Shown: piece by piece, positions 7,892 through 14,835 of the stretch | How the letters are laid out: each line of letters starts with the position of its first letter | How positions within the stretch are numbered: the first letter of the stretch is position 1 | NCBI GenBank assembly: GCA_030039695.1 | Contig: JASHVB010000057.1 | Span: forward strand, 1 to 17,534 | From: Acetobacteraceae bacterium | GTDB taxonomy: Bacteria; Pseudomonadota; Alphaproteobacteria; Acetobacterales; Acetobacteraceae | Direction of reading: 5' to 3' | Length of the DNA: 17,534 nucleotides | The notes under the pieces: generated by a model | What the model was told of the DNA's origin: nothing | What the model saw: the letters and a program-made list of their open reading frames with translations, nothing else | The model's database searches: none | Translations under genes and position numbers: made by a program

Positions 7892-8977
7892 TTATTCTGT
7901 CAGCCGTTCGCACACCGCGCTCGCAATCAACGGCCGCTCGGTGTCCACGCTGACCCCCGTCAGCGTCCGCCGCATGTCCGGCCGCCGCCGCGTCTGGAAC
8001 GCCGCCCGCGTTGCCTCGTCGGCACCATGAAGAATCCCCTGCGGCGTGTGCGACAGCATGCCCGAACGCCGCGCGCCGGACGCATCATGGTGCACGAACA
8101 CGGTTTCATCATAGTCGACGTTGCGGTGATAGGACGGCAGCTCTTCAGCGTTCAGGTCGGCCACGGCAATCTGAGGAACGAAAGTCACGACCATGAACCC
8201 AGTCGCCTCGAATGTCGCCCAGGCCGATGGCGCCAGATGGATACGGTCTGAGCTGATCGGTATGATGTCGCGGATGTTCAACTTGTAAGGAAACAGATCA
8301 CCTTTCCACCCCACGGTCTGCAGCGGATTGTTGCGGTAAAAGATGGAGCTGTAAGCGTCGGCGTGCTTCACACGCAGTTCCCACTCGTCGCGCCGTGCGA
8401 AGCGGTAATCGCAGAGTTCGGGCAGCGTCAGCACTGTCGGATCGACCGGCATGTGCCTCCCGACCTGAAGATGTTCTGTGAGTGTCAACGGCGCTCGTGA
8501 TTCAATGACCAAGAGCCGGCCTGCTTCTGACGCTGGATGCAGGGCGAACGTCACTCCCTTTGGAATCAGCACGTAATCGCCCGGTTCGTAAGATAACTGC
8601 CCGAATTCGGTGGCAAAGGCGCCGGTCCCTTCGTGGACGAAGTACAGCAAGTCGCCGTCGGTGTTGCGGTATGCGAAGGACATCGCCTGGGTCCGCCGGC
8701 TGATCGAGATCGAGACGTCTGCATTGGCCAGCAGCACTTCGGGCACGCCCCGTGGGTCGTTTTGGTCCGACGGCTCAACTCGTGCGGTATCGACCAATCG
8801 CCGCGGATGCAGAGTGCCTTCGACGCGTATGATTTCGTTCGGCCCATCTGTTCGGTAGAGCATGGCCACCGGGCCGAAGAAGCCTTGCCGGCTGACATGC
8901 TCTTCCCTGAGCTCACCCAGCCCGACGCGTGCCTGCCGCACGTGCCGCCCGCGTGCCACGTGAATCCACGATCGCAT
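7892..8977 (-). CDS. Homogentisate 1,2-dioxygenase-like double-cupin protein (short form)
   Basis: From ATG 8977 the product has 361 residues, shorter than the 430-445 of classical HmgA. Typical HmgA-like elements are FAYRNTDGDLLYFVHEGTG, YEPGDYVLIPKG, VGWKGDLFPYKLNI, SYHRNVDYDET and the ending VSVDTERPL. Candidate iron ligands are His284, Glu291 (or Asp290) and His317. In classical HmgA the Glu is six residues after the His (HRNxxxE); here Asp is at +6 and Glu at +7. HmgA opens the ring of homogentisate. This form may use homogentisate or another hydroquinone-type ring; MaiA and FahA are not nearby. It is the first gene of the operon, divergent from a transporter binding protein. The frame is open to 9022, but GGGGAGG at 8985-8991 supports ATG 8977. 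Confidence 0.85.
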   Translation of the reverse strand: MRSWIHVARGRHVRQARVGLGELREEHVSRQGFFGPVAMLYRTDGPNEIIRVEGTLHPRRLVDTARVEPSDQNDPRGVPEVLLANADVSISISRRTQAMSFAYRNTDGDLLYFVHEGTGAFATEFGQLSYEPGDYVLIPKGVTFALHPASEAGRLLVIESRAPLTLTEHLQVGRHMPVDPTVLTLPELCDYRFARRDEWELRVKHADAYSSIFYRNNPLQTVGWKGDLFPYKLNIRDIIPISSDRIHLAPSAWATFEATGFMVVTFVPQIAVADLNAEELPSYHRNVDYDETVFVHHDASGARRSGMLSHTPQGILHGADEATRAAFQTRRRPDMRRTLTGVSVDTERPLIASAVCERLTE

Positions 8978-9120
8978 GGCCCTACCTCCCCTGCCGCGTT
9001 GCCCGGACAGCAACCCTAGCACAACCAGCGTTCATCTTGACCCCACTATTGGCGTGGGATGAATTCGCCGCCGGCGTCTGCGCACGGATGCGGACGTTCC
9101 TGAGGATTTGGGGGAAACAC
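8978..9120. promoter_or_regulatory. Divergent intergenic control region
   Basis: These 143 bases separate the start of the catabolic operon (minus) from the LivK-type binding protein (plus), so promoters for both probably lie here. A plus-strand TTGACC at 9037-9042 resembles a -35 box, but the -10 region (around GATGAAT, 9058-9064) is weak. CCCAC (9042-9046) and GTGGG (9054-9058) form an inverted repeat with a 7-base gap that overlaps this putative promoter and could be an operator. On the minus strand TGCTAGGGT resembles an extended -10. No regulator gene is in the window. All promoter calls are tentative. Confidence 0.35.
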
Positions 9121-10368
9121 ATGCGCTTCGCTTCATGGGCCGCGGGGCTCGCTCTGACCCTGCTGGCCGCGGCGCCGGCCGCCACGGCCGCCGAGCCGAT
9201 CACCATCGGATTCGACATCGAGGAGACCGGCGGCCTCGCCGTTAACGGCAAGGCGTCGCTGCTTGCGTTCCAGATCTGGGCGCAGCACGTCAACGAAGAT
9301 GGTGGCCTGCTCGGTCGGCCGGTGAAGCTGGTTTACTATGACGATCAGTCCAACCCGGCGCTGGTTCCCGGCATCATCACCAAGCTGCTCGATGTCGACC
9401 ATGTGGACATCCTGCTCGGCGGGAACGGTACCAACATGCTCGTGCCGGCGATGCCGATCGTGATGCAGCATAACCTGACCTTCCTCGGCTTGTTCGGCCT
9501 CGATGTGAACAGCGAATTTCACTATCAAAATTATTTTTCCATTATTCCCGCAGGCGGCTCGAATCCGCGCGAAGCATTTTCGCGGGGCTTCTTCGAATTA
9601 GCTGTCAGGATGAACCCGAAACCGAAGACGATTGCTCTGGTCGGAGCGGATTCCGAATTTTCGAAGAACGCGGTGGATGGCGCGCGTATTCAGGCAAAGC
9701 GTGCCGGCTACCAGATCGTGTATGATCAGACCTATCCGCCAAACACGGTGGATTACACGCCGATCGTGCGTGCCATCGCGGCGACGCACCCTGACCTGGT
9801 CTATGTCGGCTCCTATCCGACCGATACCGTCGGCATGGTGCGCGCGGTTGGCGAAGTCGGCCTCCATGCGATGCTGTTTGGCGGCGGAATGGTCGGACTA
9901 CAGTCGACCACCATCAAGCAGCAGCTTGGCAATTTGCTGAACGGCATCGAGGACTACGATTTCTGGCAGCCGGTGAAGAGCTTCGATACGCCGGAGGCAC
10001 AAGCGTTCCTCAAGGAATATCAAGCGAAAGCGCCGGCGCTGGGCATCGACCCGCTCGGCTACTACCTGCCGCCGTTCGCTTACTCCGACATGCAGGTGCT
10101 ACAGCAGGCCATCGAGGGGACCAAAAGTCTCGACCAGGCGAAGCTCGCCGACTTTCTGCGTACCCATACGTTCCATACCATCGCCGGTAGCATCAAATTT
10201 GGGCCAAATGGTGAATGGAACGAGCCGCGCGTTCTGGCAGTGCAGTTCCACGGCGTCAGCGGACACGGCCTTGGTCAGTTCCGGGAAGCCAAACCCGAGG
10301 TGGTGCTGTGGCCGCCGGATTTGCAGACTGGTACTCTGCAGACGCCGTTCATTGCCGCGAAACCCTGA
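9121..10368 (+). CDS. ABC transporter substrate-binding protein, LivK/Peripla_BP_6 type
   Basis: From ATG 9121 the product has 415 residues. Residues 1-24 are a classic Sec signal peptide (basic MR, hydrophobic core, Ala-rich cleavage site near ATAA-EP), so the mature protein is periplasmic and starts EPITIGFDIEETGG. The rest follows the two-lobe type I binding-protein fold used for branched-chain amino acids, amides, urea and many aromatic acids. GGGGGAA precedes the ATG; the frame is open further upstream and another ATG occurs at 9088, but that would bury the signal peptide. No permease or ATPase genes follow, so it is an orphan that must use a transporter from elsewhere. Divergence from the catabolic operon suggests it may deliver that operon's substrate (inference). 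Confidence 0.92.
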   Translation: MRFASWAAGLALTLLAAAPAATAAEPITIGFDIEETGGLAVNGKASLLAFQIWAQHVNEDGGLLGRPVKLVYYDDQSNPALVPGIITKLLDVDHVDILLGGNGTNMLVPAMPIVMQHNLTFLGLFGLDVNSEFHYQNYFSIIPAGGSNPREAFSRGFFELAVRMNPKPKTIALVGADSEFSKNAVDGARIQAKRAGYQIVYDQTYPPNTVDYTPIVRAIAATHPDLVYVGSYPTDTVGMVRAVGEVGLHAMLFGGGMVGLQSTTIKQQLGNLLNGIEDYDFWQPVKSFDTPEAQAFLKEYQAKAPALGIDPLGYYLPPFAYSDMQVLQQAIEGTKSLDQAKLADFLRTHTFHTIAGSIKFGPNGEWNEPRVLAVQFHGVSGHGLGQFREAKPEVVLWPPDLQTGTLQTPFIAAKP

Positions 10369-10424
10369 GGCGGCGACACTGCGCCCCCTCCCAAAAGGCG
10401 TAACGGAGTGATACCTCCGGGGCC

Positions 10425-11159
10425 GTGACCTCGAGCGACCAGGCATTGGTGCTGTTTTCCGGCGGCCAGGATTCTTCCACCTGCCTGGCCTGGGCACTGG
10501 CGCGCTATGCACATGTCGAAACGATCGGTTTTGCCTACGGCCAGCGGCACGTGGTCGAGCTCGCGTGCCGCGAGCCGATCCGCGCGAAATTGGCATGTCC
10601 GGCGCTTGGGCCTGACCACATGGTGGACCTGAGCGCGACACTTGCGGCACTCGGGAGCACGGCGCTGACGTCCGGCATCCAGATCGCAATGACGCAGGAG
10701 GGGCTGCCGAACACCTTCGTTCCCGGCCGCAATCTCCTGTTCCTGACCTGCGCCGGTGCCATCGCCTATCGGCGTGGCATCAAGCGGATCGTGGCCGGCA
10801 TGTGCGAGACCGACTACTCCGGCTACCCCGATTGCCGTGACGATACGATCAAGGCCATGCAGCTCGCGCTGAACCTGGGTATGCAGCGCCGCTTCGTGCT
10901 AGAGACGCCGCTGATGTGGCGCGACAAGGCGGCAACCTGGACGCTTGCACACGAACTCGGCGGCGATGCGCTGGTGGAGATCATCCGTACCGAAACGCAC
11001 AGTTGCTATCTGGGCGATCACACCCTGCTCCACGAATGGGGTTATGGCTGCGGCATATGTCCCGCCTGCGAGTTGCGTGCCGCCGGCTGGCAGCGCTGGC
11101 GCGCCGCGGCCGCGCCGGCTTCAATGGGCGCGTCCGTCACGTCAGGAGATCCCGTATGA
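10425..11159 (+). CDS. queC: 7-cyano-7-deazaguanine synthase QueC
   Basis: The product has 244 residues. The ATP pyrophosphatase-type loop SGGQDS is at 12-17, [10 protein letters not shown] and [13 protein letters not shown] are QueC signatures, and zinc cysteines are Cys194, Cys209, Cys212 and Cys215. The enzyme converts 7-carboxy-7-deazaguanine with ammonia and ATP to preQ0 on the way to queuosine. The zinc loop spacing is C-x14-C-x2-C-x2-C, longer than the C-x8 of E. coli and Bacillus QueC; I believe this longer form occurs in alphaproteobacteria. The best start is GTG 10425; a GGAG lies about 16 bases upstream, rather far. It follows the binding protein by 56 bases. queD, queE and queF are not nearby. 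The stop overlaps the next ATG. Confidence 0.95.
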   Translation: MTSSDQALVLFSGGQDSSTCLAWALARYAHVETIGFAYGQRHVVELACREPIRAKLACPALGPDHMVDLSATLAALGSTALTSGIQIAMTQEGLPNTFVPGRNLLFLTCAGAIAYRRGIKRIVAGMCETDYSGYPDCRDDTIKAMQLALNLGMQRRFVLETPLMWRDKAATWTLAHELGGDALVEIIRTETHSCYLGDHTLLHEWGYGCGICPACELRAAGWQRWRAAAAPASMGASVTSGDPV

Positions 11160-11512
11160 GCCGATTGGCCCTGCTCGCCGCTCTGGCTTTCGTCGCGCTT
11201 CCCGTTTCAGCTCACGCGCAGCGCCCGATCAGCTTGCACGCGCGCACCGCCGGAGAGCTGGCCCAATTGTGCACCGCCAGCCCGCGGGAACCGGCGGGTG
11301 AAGCGAAGGTCAATTACTGCCATGGCTTTGCCCAGGGTGTGGTCGATCTCGAGTTGATGCATGGCAGGCCCTTCTGCATCCCTCAGGGAACATCGCGCGA
11401 CGCCACGCTTGCGGAATTCGCCCGCTGGGTGGGCGCTGAGGCGGAACGGCGGAACACGAAAGCAGTCACCGCGCTGCTGCAGTTCCTGGCAGAACGCTAT
11501 CCGTGTCACTGA
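11156..11512 (+). CDS. Rap1a/Tai-like small secreted protein
   Basis: The product has 118 residues. Residues 1-21 form a Sec signal peptide ending AHA, so the mature protein is periplasmic or secreted. The mature part has four cysteines (39, 54, 73, 117) and the pattern YCHGFAQG...FCIP, which I recognise from the Rap1a/Tai domain. That family includes T6SS immunity proteins, but in Alphaproteobacteria it also occurs as many small exported proteins of unknown role. ATG 11156 overlaps the queC stop (ATGA) and has AGGAG six bases upstream, implying translational coupling. The same frame is open back to 10916, but that part is antisense-like shadow inside queC. No T6SS or effector gene is nearby, so an immunity role is not supported by context. 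Confidence 0.75.
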   Translation: MSRLALLAALAFVALPVSAHAQRPISLHARTAGELAQLCTASPREPAGEAKVNYCHGFAQGVVDLELMHGRPFCIPQGTSRDATLAEFARWVGAEAERRNTKAVTALLQFLAERYPCH

Positions 11513-11540
11513 GGCCAAGTGCTGCCTTGCCGGTGATCGG

Positions 11541-12398
11541 GTGGCCATTCACGTCATAGGCGCATCGGGCCGGTCCGGAGCAGCGCTATGCCGCGCGCTG
11601 GTCGAAAGTGGAGCCCGACCGGTGCCGATCATCCGGGAGCCGGCGCGCTGGGCGGCGGCCGGAATTGCCCTCGTCCCGCACGTTGCCCGACTTGAGGATT
11701 CGGTCGGGTTGCGTGCCGCATTGCGTGACGCAACACATGTCGTCTCGACCGCTCATGCGCGCTACGCGGCGGCCGTCGTTTCTGCGGCGCCGCCGAACGC
11801 GCGTTTCGTCTTCCTGGGCAGCACGCGGAAGTTCACTCGCTGGCCGGATGACCATGGCAACGGGGTGATCGCGGGCGAAGCAGCGTTCCTCGCGTCCGGT
11901 CGCGCGGGTGTCATGCTGCACCCGACAATGATCTACGGCGCACAAGGTGAGGACAACGTACAGCGGCTCGCTGGTGTGCTACGCCGAGCGCCTGTGCTGC
12001 CTTTGCCGAATGGTGGTGCAGCACTCGTGCAGCCGATTCATCAAGATGACGTCACGCGCGCGGTTCTCGCCGCACTCGGCCGCGACTGGGATGGCCCGCA
12101 CGCTATCGTGATCGCAGGCCCGCGCCCGATCCGCTACGCCGATTTTGTGGGTGCTGTCGCTGCGGCGGCAGGTATCAGACCGCCGCGTATCGTGCCGTGT
12201 CCCGCCGCGCCGCTGATCATGCTCGCCAGCCTGACGCGTCTCCTTCCCTTCCTGCCGACTGTACGGACAGCCGAAATTCGCCGTCTGGTGGAGGACAAAG
12301 CGTTCGACATCGGCCCGATGCGCGCCATGCTCCGCTTCGACCCGATGCCGCTTGAGGCAGGACTTGCACGAACCTTCACCAGGTCCCACAAGGGCTGA
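11541..12398 (+). CDS. NAD(P)-binding epimerase-like / atypical extended SDR protein
   Basis: From GTG 11541 the product has 285 residues. It begins with beta-1 and a nucleotide-binding loop GASGRSG (7-13), continues through TAHARYAAAVVSAAPPNARF, and has the epimerase-family block HPTMIYG followed by GGAALVQPIHQDDVTRAV. The YxxxK catalytic pair of active epimerases is not obvious, so it resembles NmrA-like or complex-I-NDUFA9-type atypical SDRs that bind NAD(P) without a clear reaction. The frame is open upstream into the Rap1a-like gene; GTG 11541 is chosen because the Rossmann fold starts there. A ribosome binding site is weak. It lies 28 bases after the Rap1a-like gene and 22 bases before the amidohydrolase. 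Function is unknown. Confidence 0.78.
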   Translation: MAIHVIGASGRSGAALCRALVESGARPVPIIREPARWAAAGIALVPHVARLEDSVGLRAALRDATHVVSTAHARYAAAVVSAAPPNARFVFLGSTRKFTRWPDDHGNGVIAGEAAFLASGRAGVMLHPTMIYGAQGEDNVQRLAGVLRRAPVLPLPNGGAALVQPIHQDDVTRAVLAALGRDWDGPHAIVIAGPRPIRYADFVGAVAAAAGIRPPRIVPCPAAPLIMLASLTRLLPFLPTVRTAEIRRLVEDKAFDIGPMRAMLRFDPMPLEAGLARTFTRSHKG

Positions 12399-12420
12399 TC
12401 CGGGTGTTGGGACGATAAAA

Positions 12421-13611
12421 ATGCCGATCATTAACCGAATCGCCGAGTTCCAGGGCGAGATGACGGAGTGGCGGCGCGACCTGCATGCCCATCCGGAACT
12501 CGCGCTGGAGGAGTACCGCACCTCTGCGGTGGTGCAGGAGAAGCTCAAGGAATTCGGCGTCGACGAGATCGTCACCGGCCTCGCCCGCACCGGCGTCGTT
12601 GGCGTCATCCGCGGAAGCGGCGAATCCGCCCGTTCGATCGGTCTCCGCGCCGACATGGACGCGCTGCCGATCCACGAGGAAACCAATCTGCCCTATGCCA
12701 GCCGCAACCACGGCGTGATGCACGCCTGCGGCCACGACGGCCATACCACGATGTTGCTTGGCGCGGCCAAGTACCTCGCGGAGACACGCAATTTCGACGG
12801 CACGGTGTACCTGATCTTCCAGCCGGGCGAGGAAAATCTCGCCGGAGGAGAGATCATGGTGAAGGAGGGCTTGTTCGAACGTTGTCCAGTGGACATGGTG
12901 TTTGGAATGCACAACTGGCCGAGGGTTCCGGCGGGGACGTTCCAGTGGCGCAGCGGGCCGATCATGGCCGCGGTCGGCAATATCGAGATCACGATCACCG
13001 GTAAGGGCACCCACGGCGCGCAGCCACATTTTGGCAATGATCCAATCGTCATCGCCAGTCACATCGTCACGGCGCTGCAGAGCATCGTGTCGCGTACGAT
13101 TGAGCCGGTGGAAGGCGGCGTGATCACCATTGGCCACATCAGCGGCGGTCACACTTACAACGTGATCCCGGAAACGGTGCACATGAAGGGGACCGCGCGC
13201 TGGTTTAAACCTGAAGTCGGCAACAAGCTGGAGGCAGGCGTGCGCAATCTAGCGACGGGCATCGCGGCAAGCTTCGGTGCGAAGGCTGAGGTAACGTTCC
13301 AGCGTGCCTATCCTGCGACGATCAACGACCCGGCGGCGACCGAGCTTACGCTGCGTGCGGCCGCATCGGTGGCGGGCGATGCGCGGGTGCTGCCGATGGG
13401 CAATCCGACCATGGGCGGCGAGGACTTCGCCTTCATGCTGCAGGCCAAACCCGGCAGCTACATCCTGCTGGGCGCCGGGCGCGGCAGCAATGATGCGATG
13501 GTGCATCACCCCGCCTACGACTTCAACGACGAGGTGCTGATGGTCGGCGCCTCTTATTGGGCAACCCTCACCGAGCAATTAATGCCGCGTACGGGGGCTG
13601 ACCGGAATTAA
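12421..13611 (+). CDS. M20D family amidohydrolase (hippurate hydrolase / N-acyl-amino-acid deacylase type)
   Basis: From ATG 12421 the product has 396 residues, typical of the M20D family. Metal-binding signatures are HACGHDGHT (Cys103, His105), FQPGEE (Glu137, Glu138), MHNWP (His164), MGGEDFAF, and a C-terminal HHPAYDFND. The middle region KGTHGAQPH is the dimerisation-lid segment. Members hydrolyse N-acyl or N-aroyl amino acids (hippurate, N-acetyl amino acids, IAA conjugates). The frame is open 23 codons further upstream, but that extension overlaps the epimerase-like gene and is unlike the family. It starts 22 bases after that gene, suggesting cotranscription. If the substrate is an aroyl-amino acid, it would feed an aromatic acid to catabolism, but this is a guess. 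Confidence 0.93.
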   Translation: MPIINRIAEFQGEMTEWRRDLHAHPELALEEYRTSAVVQEKLKEFGVDEIVTGLARTGVVGVIRGSGESARSIGLRADMDALPIHEETNLPYASRNHGVMHACGHDGHTTMLLGAAKYLAETRNFDGTVYLIFQPGEENLAGGEIMVKEGLFERCPVDMVFGMHNWPRVPAGTFQWRSGPIMAAVGNIEITITGKGTHGAQPHFGNDPIVIASHIVTALQSIVSRTIEPVEGGVITIGHISGGHTYNVIPETVHMKGTARWFKPEVGNKLEAGVRNLATGIAASFGAKAEVTFQRAYPATINDPAATELTLRAAASVAGDARVLPMGNPTMGGEDFAFMLQAKPGSYILLGAGRGSNDAMVHHPAYDFNDEVLMVGASYWATLTEQLMPRTGADRN

Positions 13612-13697
13612 CACAGGTTCATCGAATCAGATCAGGGATCGGCGCGGCTTTTCCCTTCAGGCGGTGTGGCATCGAACAGCCGAGGAGGGACAAAGTC

Positions 13698-13979
13698 ATG
13701 GGCTGCATCAGCCGCACCATCGCGGCCCCGGTCGCGCCGTTCAGCCCGCTGCTGCTGTCCGACCGGTTGCTCACTGTGGCGCAGCACGCCGACCGGGCAG
13801 GGTATTGCATCGCGGTGGAGGACCTGCCGTACGTCGCGAACGAATGGCGGGACGCTCCGAATGATGAGGGTTGCGACGCGCAGTGCCAGCGCGGGGCGCG
13901 CAACTGGATTGCAAGGGGGTGTAGGCGACGAAGCGATCGATTGCGGGAGATTGCTGCGCCCCTTTTGGCTCCGCAATGA
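13698..13979 (+). CDS. Small hypothetical protein, C-terminus running into a repeat
   Basis: The frame encodes 93 residues and has a near-ideal ribosome binding site, AGGAGGG at 13683-13689, eight bases before ATG 13698. The N-terminal half looks protein-like (PFSPLLLSDRLLTVAQHADRAGY), consistent with an amphipathic helix. The last third, from about residue 68, is basic and reads through a dispersed palindromic repeat, so the original stop may have been lost or the gene truncated. It lies between the M20D amidohydrolase and the convergent ABC permease. I do not recognise a characterised family; I have only a vague memory of similar short Acetobacteraceae or rhizobial proteins. It could also be non-coding. 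Confidence 0.4.
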   Translation: MGCISRTIAAPVAPFSPLLLSDRLLTVAQHADRAGYCIAVEDLPYVANEWRDAPNDEGCDAQCQRGARNWIARGCRRRSDRLREIAAPLLAPQ

Positions 13980-13982
13980 CGG
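13904..13982. repeat. Degenerate REP-like palindromic repeat
   Basis: The element begins CTGGATTGC and ends GCAATGACGG, the two ends of a palindromic repeat common in rhizobial and related genomes. The interior is expanded and degenerate. It contains an inverted repeat, ATTGCGGGAG (13940-13949) against CTCCGCAAT (13969-13977), with one bulged G and a 19-base loop. It sits between convergent genes, a usual place for such elements, and could act as a bidirectional end structure. The assignment relies on remembered consensus and on the palindrome seen here. Confidence 0.55.
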
Positions 13983-14010
13983 CAGATCGGCGCCCGACAG
14001 CAACCCGCGG

Positions 14011-14676
14011 TCATCGTCCCCGCGCCAGGTGTCTCTCATATGCCTGCGCCAGAAGGGTGCTCGGAAATAGCATGGCAAAATAGACCAGCGCCACCACCGT
14101 ATAGACTTCCAGCGGGCGGTAAGTGTCTGCCGTGATCAGGCCGCCGTTGTAGAGCAAGTCCGGTACCGCAATGACCGAAACGAGCGACGTGTTCTTGAGC
14201 TGGGTAATGGACTGGTTGACAAAAGGTGGGATCATGCGGCGGATTGCCTGCGGCAGGATGACCCGCCGCATCATCTGCCAGGGTCGCAAGCCCAGGGCGC
14301 GAGCGGCATCCCACTGACCACGCTCGATCGAGATGATGCCGCCGCGGAAGATCTCCGCGTAGAACGCGCCGGTATAGAGCGACAGCGTCATGGTGGCGGC
14401 GGCCACCGCGGGAATCTGGATGCCCAGCAGTACTGGCAGCGCGTAATAAAACCAGATGAGCTGCACCAGCAGCGGCGTGCAGCGGAATGCTTCGATGTAG
14501 GCAATCAGGGGCAGATTCAGCAGCTTAGAACCCGACAGGCGGCCGAGACCGACGAGCAGGCCGATCAGCAATCCCAAAAACACCGTGCCGACAGTGTAGG
14601 CAAGCGTGACCAGCACACCGCTCCACAGCAACGGGATGTAGCGTTCGAGGAAGAAGAAGTCCCAGTGGTAGGGCAT
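14011..14676 (-). CDS. Polar amino acid ABC transporter permease (HisM/GlnP type)
   Basis: The product has 221 residues with about five hydrophobic membrane segments. Early motifs GVLVTLAYTVGTVFLGLLIG and EAFRCTPLLVQLIWFYYALP are characteristic of the His/Glu/Gln/Arg/opine permease subfamily. The EAA loop that docks on the ATPase is GGIISIERGQWDAARALGL (about 113-131). It is an inner-membrane subunit of an amino-acid importer. It lies 159 bases downstream of the binding-protein gene on the same strand, with palindromic repeats between. No second permease or ATPase follows; the next genes converge. It therefore either forms a homodimer and borrows an ATPase or the locus is incomplete. A good ribosome binding site is not evident (AGAGG about 13 bases upstream, within the palindrome). 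Confidence 0.93.
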   Translation of the reverse strand: MPYHWDFFFLERYIPLLWSGVLVTLAYTVGTVFLGLLIGLLVGLGRLSGSKLLNLPLIAYIEAFRCTPLLVQLIWFYYALPVLLGIQIPAVAAATMTLSLYTGAFYAEIFRGGIISIERGQWDAARALGLRPWQMMRRVILPQAIRRMIPPFVNQSITQLKNTSLVSVIAVPDLLYNGGLITADTYRPLEVYTVVALVYFAMLFPSTLLAQAYERHLARGR

Positions 14677-14688
14677 GTCAGACTGGAG

Positions 14689-14711
14689 CCTCTCCCGCGA
14701 AGCCGGAGAGG
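14689..14711. repeat. Short palindromic repeat, copy 1
   Basis: CCTCTCC (14689-14695) and GGAGAGG (14705-14711) are perfect inverted arms around the loop CGCGAAGCC. A related palindrome lies about 110 bases away (14799-14825), sharing the CCTCTCCCGC...GAAGCC core. It sits 12 bases upstream of the permease start, so it will be a hairpin in the mRNA leader. Confidence 0.6.
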
Positions 14712-14798
14712 CCGGCGAGCGTACCGAGCCGGGCTGAGGCTGGACGATCGAAAAGGTCCATACGGTAGGCCCCTTATCCCTCGGTCCTGCGCACCTCG

Positions 14799-14825
14799 AC
14801 CTCTCCCGCCGAAGCCGCGAGAGGT
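14799..14825. repeat. Short palindromic repeat, copy 2
   Basis: ACCTCTC (14799-14805) and GAGAGGT (14819-14825) are perfect inverted arms. The loop contains CCGCCGAAGCCGC, closely related to copy 1. It begins about 10 bases beyond the stop codon of the binding-protein gene. The pair looks like a dispersed REP-type element family inserted in the operon spacer. Confidence 0.6.
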
Positions 14826-14835
14826 GGTGGAACGC

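Noticed and set aside
9517..9550. AT-rich patch inside the LivK-type binding protein gene
   Set aside because: It encodes a normal conserved stretch (FHYQNYFSIIPAGG) without a frame break, so I see no insertion or internal promoter.
10405..10415. GGAG-TGATA-CCTCC mini-hairpin before queC, considered as a preQ1 riboswitch
   Set aside because: Only four base pairs, and no preQ1 aptamer features such as the loop and A-rich tail; preQ1 switches are not expected from this sequence.
10916..11155. Upstream extension of the Rap1a-like frame inside queC
   Set aside because: The signal peptide and AGGAG ribosome binding site place the true start at 11156; the extension is a shadow of queC.
11156..11512. 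Rap1a/Tai-like protein as a T6SS immunity gene
   Set aside because: No effector, VgrG, Hcp or PAAR gene is in the window, and the family is widespread in Alphaproteobacteria outside T6SS loci.
12376..13182. 268-codon minus-strand ORF opposite the M20D amidohydrolase
   Set aside because: His/Arg-rich mirror of a gene with all metal-binding motifs intact; no ribosome binding site or domain of its own.
13619..14014. 131-codon minus-strand ORF in the convergent spacer
   Set aside because: Cys/Arg/Ser-rich, runs through the REP-like repeat, and shows no domain; the opposite-strand small ORF has the better ribosome binding site.
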